A stretch of DNA of 6,922 bases from Actinomycetes bacterium. GTDB lineage: Bacteria; Actinomycetota; Acidimicrobiia; Acidimicrobiales; RAAP-2. The number at the start of each line of letters is the position of its first letter. Within the stretch, counting starts at the first letter, position 1. Positions 6,013-6,922 of this stretch are shown piece by piece. Made by a program: the position numbers and the translations under genes. Under the pieces are notes generated by a model that ran no database searches, was not told where the DNA came from, and saw nothing but the letters and a program-made list of their open reading frames with translations. The stretch is from assembly GCA_021849435.1 (NCBI GenBank), contig JAJZSX010000030.1, positions 5,856-12,777 on the forward strand, written 5' to 3'.

Positions 6013-6040
6013 GGTACCGGCGCCGGGCGCCGCGGGTGCC
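6013..6040 (+). promoter_or_regulatory. GC-rich hairpin in the 5' leader of the ABC gene
   Basis: An outer stem GGTACC/GGTGCC (6013-6018 with 6035-6040, one G-U pair) encloses an inner stem GGCGC/GCGCC (6019-6023 with 6027-6031) around the loop CGG. Three unpaired bases (6032-6034) lie on the 3' side. The total is 11 pairs. The hairpin ends 11 bases before the AAGGA ribosome site (6052-6056) and has no T-run, so it is not an ordinary terminator. It could shape translation or RNA stability; chance pairing in GC-rich DNA is the alternative. Confidence 0.4.
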
Positions 6041-6064
6041 GCGATTGACCAAAGGAATGAGACC

Positions 6065-6124
6065 ATGAACGAGACCGCCTCGCGCCGTGCGCGACCACGA
6101 TCGACGTTCGCAGAGGCCGCGTGA
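6065..6124 (+). CDS. Possible 19-residue leader peptide coupled to the ABC ATPase gene
   Basis: The frame from ATG 6065 encodes MNETASRRARPRSTFAEAA and stops with TGA at 6122-6124, overlapping the GTG start of the next gene as GTGA. Its ribosome site AAGGA (6052-6056) is well spaced at 8 bases and is the best one in this leader. The peptide has four arginines among residues 7-12 (CGC, CGT, CGA, CGA codons). Translation would bring ribosomes directly to the ATPase start and also pass over that gene's own GAGG site (6113-6116). It may be a true leader peptide, a coupling device or an accident; no known family is recognised. Confidence 0.4.
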   Translation: MNETASRRARPRSTFAEAA

Positions 6125-6922
6125 GCACCCATCCCATCCTGCAGGCACTCGACCTCGTCAAACGCTTCGGCGAGTTCACCGCCGTCGACGGCGTGAGCTT
6201 CTCGATCAACCGCGGCGAGAGCTTCGGATTCCTCGGGCCCAACGGGGCTGGCAAGACGAGCACGATGCGGATGATCTCGGCGGTCTCGAAGCCGACCGCG
6301 GGAACGCTCAGCGTCTTTGACCTCGACCCGCGCACTCACGGCCCCGAGATCCGCGGTCGACTCGGCGTCGTGCCCCAGGAGGACACGCTGGAGCTCGAGC
6401 TGTCGGTCCGGCTCAACCTGGAGATGTTCGGCCGCTACTTCGACATTCCCCGCGCGGTCCTGCGCGAGCGCGCCGCCGAGCTGTTGGCGTTCGCGCAGCT
6501 CAGCGAGCGCGCGAACGATCGAGTCGACGACCTCTCGGGAGGGATGAAGCGCCGGCTCACGATCGCGCGGGCCCTGATCAACCAGCCCGAGATCCTCATC
6601 CTCGACGAGCCGACCACCGGGCTCGACCCCCAGGCGCGCCACCTCCTCTGGGATCGCCTCTACCGGCTGAAGCGCGAGGGCGTGACCCTCATCATCACGA
6701 CGCACTACATGGACGAGGCCGAGCAGCTGTGCGACCGGCTCGTCGTGATGGACCACGGCACGATCGTCGCGTCGGGCACACCCCGGGAGCTGATCACCCA
6801 TCACTCCACCCGCGAGGTCGTCGAGCTGCGTTTCGACACCGACACCCACGACGGCTACCACGACCGACTCGCGCCCTTCGCGCAGTGGCTCGAGGTCCTA
6901 CCCGACCGAGTGCTGCTCTACG
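6121..6922 (+). CDS. ABC-2 type export system ATP-binding protein (NodI/DrrA-like), cut by window end
   Basis: Cytoplasmic ATPase that powers an exporter, probably with an ABC-2 permease encoded just past the window. The 267 visible codons cover the full nucleotide-binding domain: Walker A G39-P-N-G-A-G-K-T46, Q-loop Q86, signature L138-S-G-G-M-K-R-R145, Walker B I158-L-I-L-D-E-P164, D-loop G167-L-D169 and H-loop H195 in TTHYMDEAE. The TTHYMDEAEQLCDR segment and the GRYFDIP stretch (104-110) are typical of NodI/DrrA-type exporters for lipo-oligosaccharides, drugs or lipids. The start is GTG at 6121 with GAGG at 6113-6116, overlapping the stop of the small leader frame. The frame is open to the edge with no stop. 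All motifs are intact; the substrate cannot be told from the ATPase. Confidence 0.93.
   Translation, partial: MSTHPILQALDLVKRFGEFTAVDGVSFSINRGESFGFLGPNGAGKTSTMRMISAVSKPTAGTLSVFDLDPRTHGPEIRGRLGVVPQEDTLELELSVRLNLEMFGRYFDIPRAVLRERAAELLAFAQLSERANDRVDDLSGGMKRRLTIARALINQPEILILDEPTTGLDPQARHLLWDRLYRLKREGVTLIITTHYMDEAEQLCDRLVVMDHGTIVASGTPRELITHHSTREVVELRFDTDTHDGYHDRLAPFAQWLEVLPDRVLLY

Noticed and set aside
5941..6861. A 306-codon open frame on the minus strand opposite the ABC ATPase gene
   Set aside because: It is the antisense of an intact nucleotide-binding domain with all motifs; high GC keeps the opposite strand open. It shows no family motifs and would also run through the predicted promoter and leader.

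Overview
The window reads as chromosomal DNA of a high-GC Gram-positive bacterium. The best single clue is the block fhaA-fhaB-pstP-pbpA with a tRNA-Leu(CAG) gene beside fhaA, a neighbourhood typical of Actinobacteria (in Mycobacterium tuberculosis, as I recall, leuT also lies next to fhaA). The Thr-rich end of the PstP-like phosphatase and the very compact FhaA suggest a deep-branching lineage such as Acidimicrobiia, but that is inference.

Layout. Bases 1-2678 (minus strand) hold a tight operon read right to left: fhaA (DUF3662 + FHA), fhaB (membrane-anchored FHA), pstP (membrane PP2C phosphatase) and the first 121 codons of a pbpA-like class B penicillin-binding protein that runs off the left edge. 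The first two junctions are 4-base TTGA overlaps and the last gap is 3 bases. In mycobacteria this cluster senses and phosphorylates cell-wall and division proteins: PstP reverses Ser/Thr kinase action, FHA proteins bind the phosphothreonines, and PbpA/RodA build peptidoglycan. Here rodA is missing from between pstP and pbpA.

A divergent tRNA-Leu (2765-2851, plus) follows, then a GNAT acetyltransferase (3011-3577, plus) and about 470 bases with no convincing gene. That stretch holds a possible decayed tyrosine-phosphatase start and some weak stem-loops.

From 4046 a minus-strand alpha/beta-hydrolase-like gene is divergent from a plus-strand DUF2156/MprF-C-like gene (4876-5901). This pair could make and remove an aminoacyl modification on a lipid, by analogy with known synthase/hydrolase pairs; this is a hypothesis.

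The right end starts an ABC-2 type export ATPase (from 6121, cut by the window end). It is preceded by a good promoter, a GC-rich hairpin and a 19-codon open frame with a good ribosome site whose stop overlaps the ATPase start. This leader is the most unusual local structure in the window.
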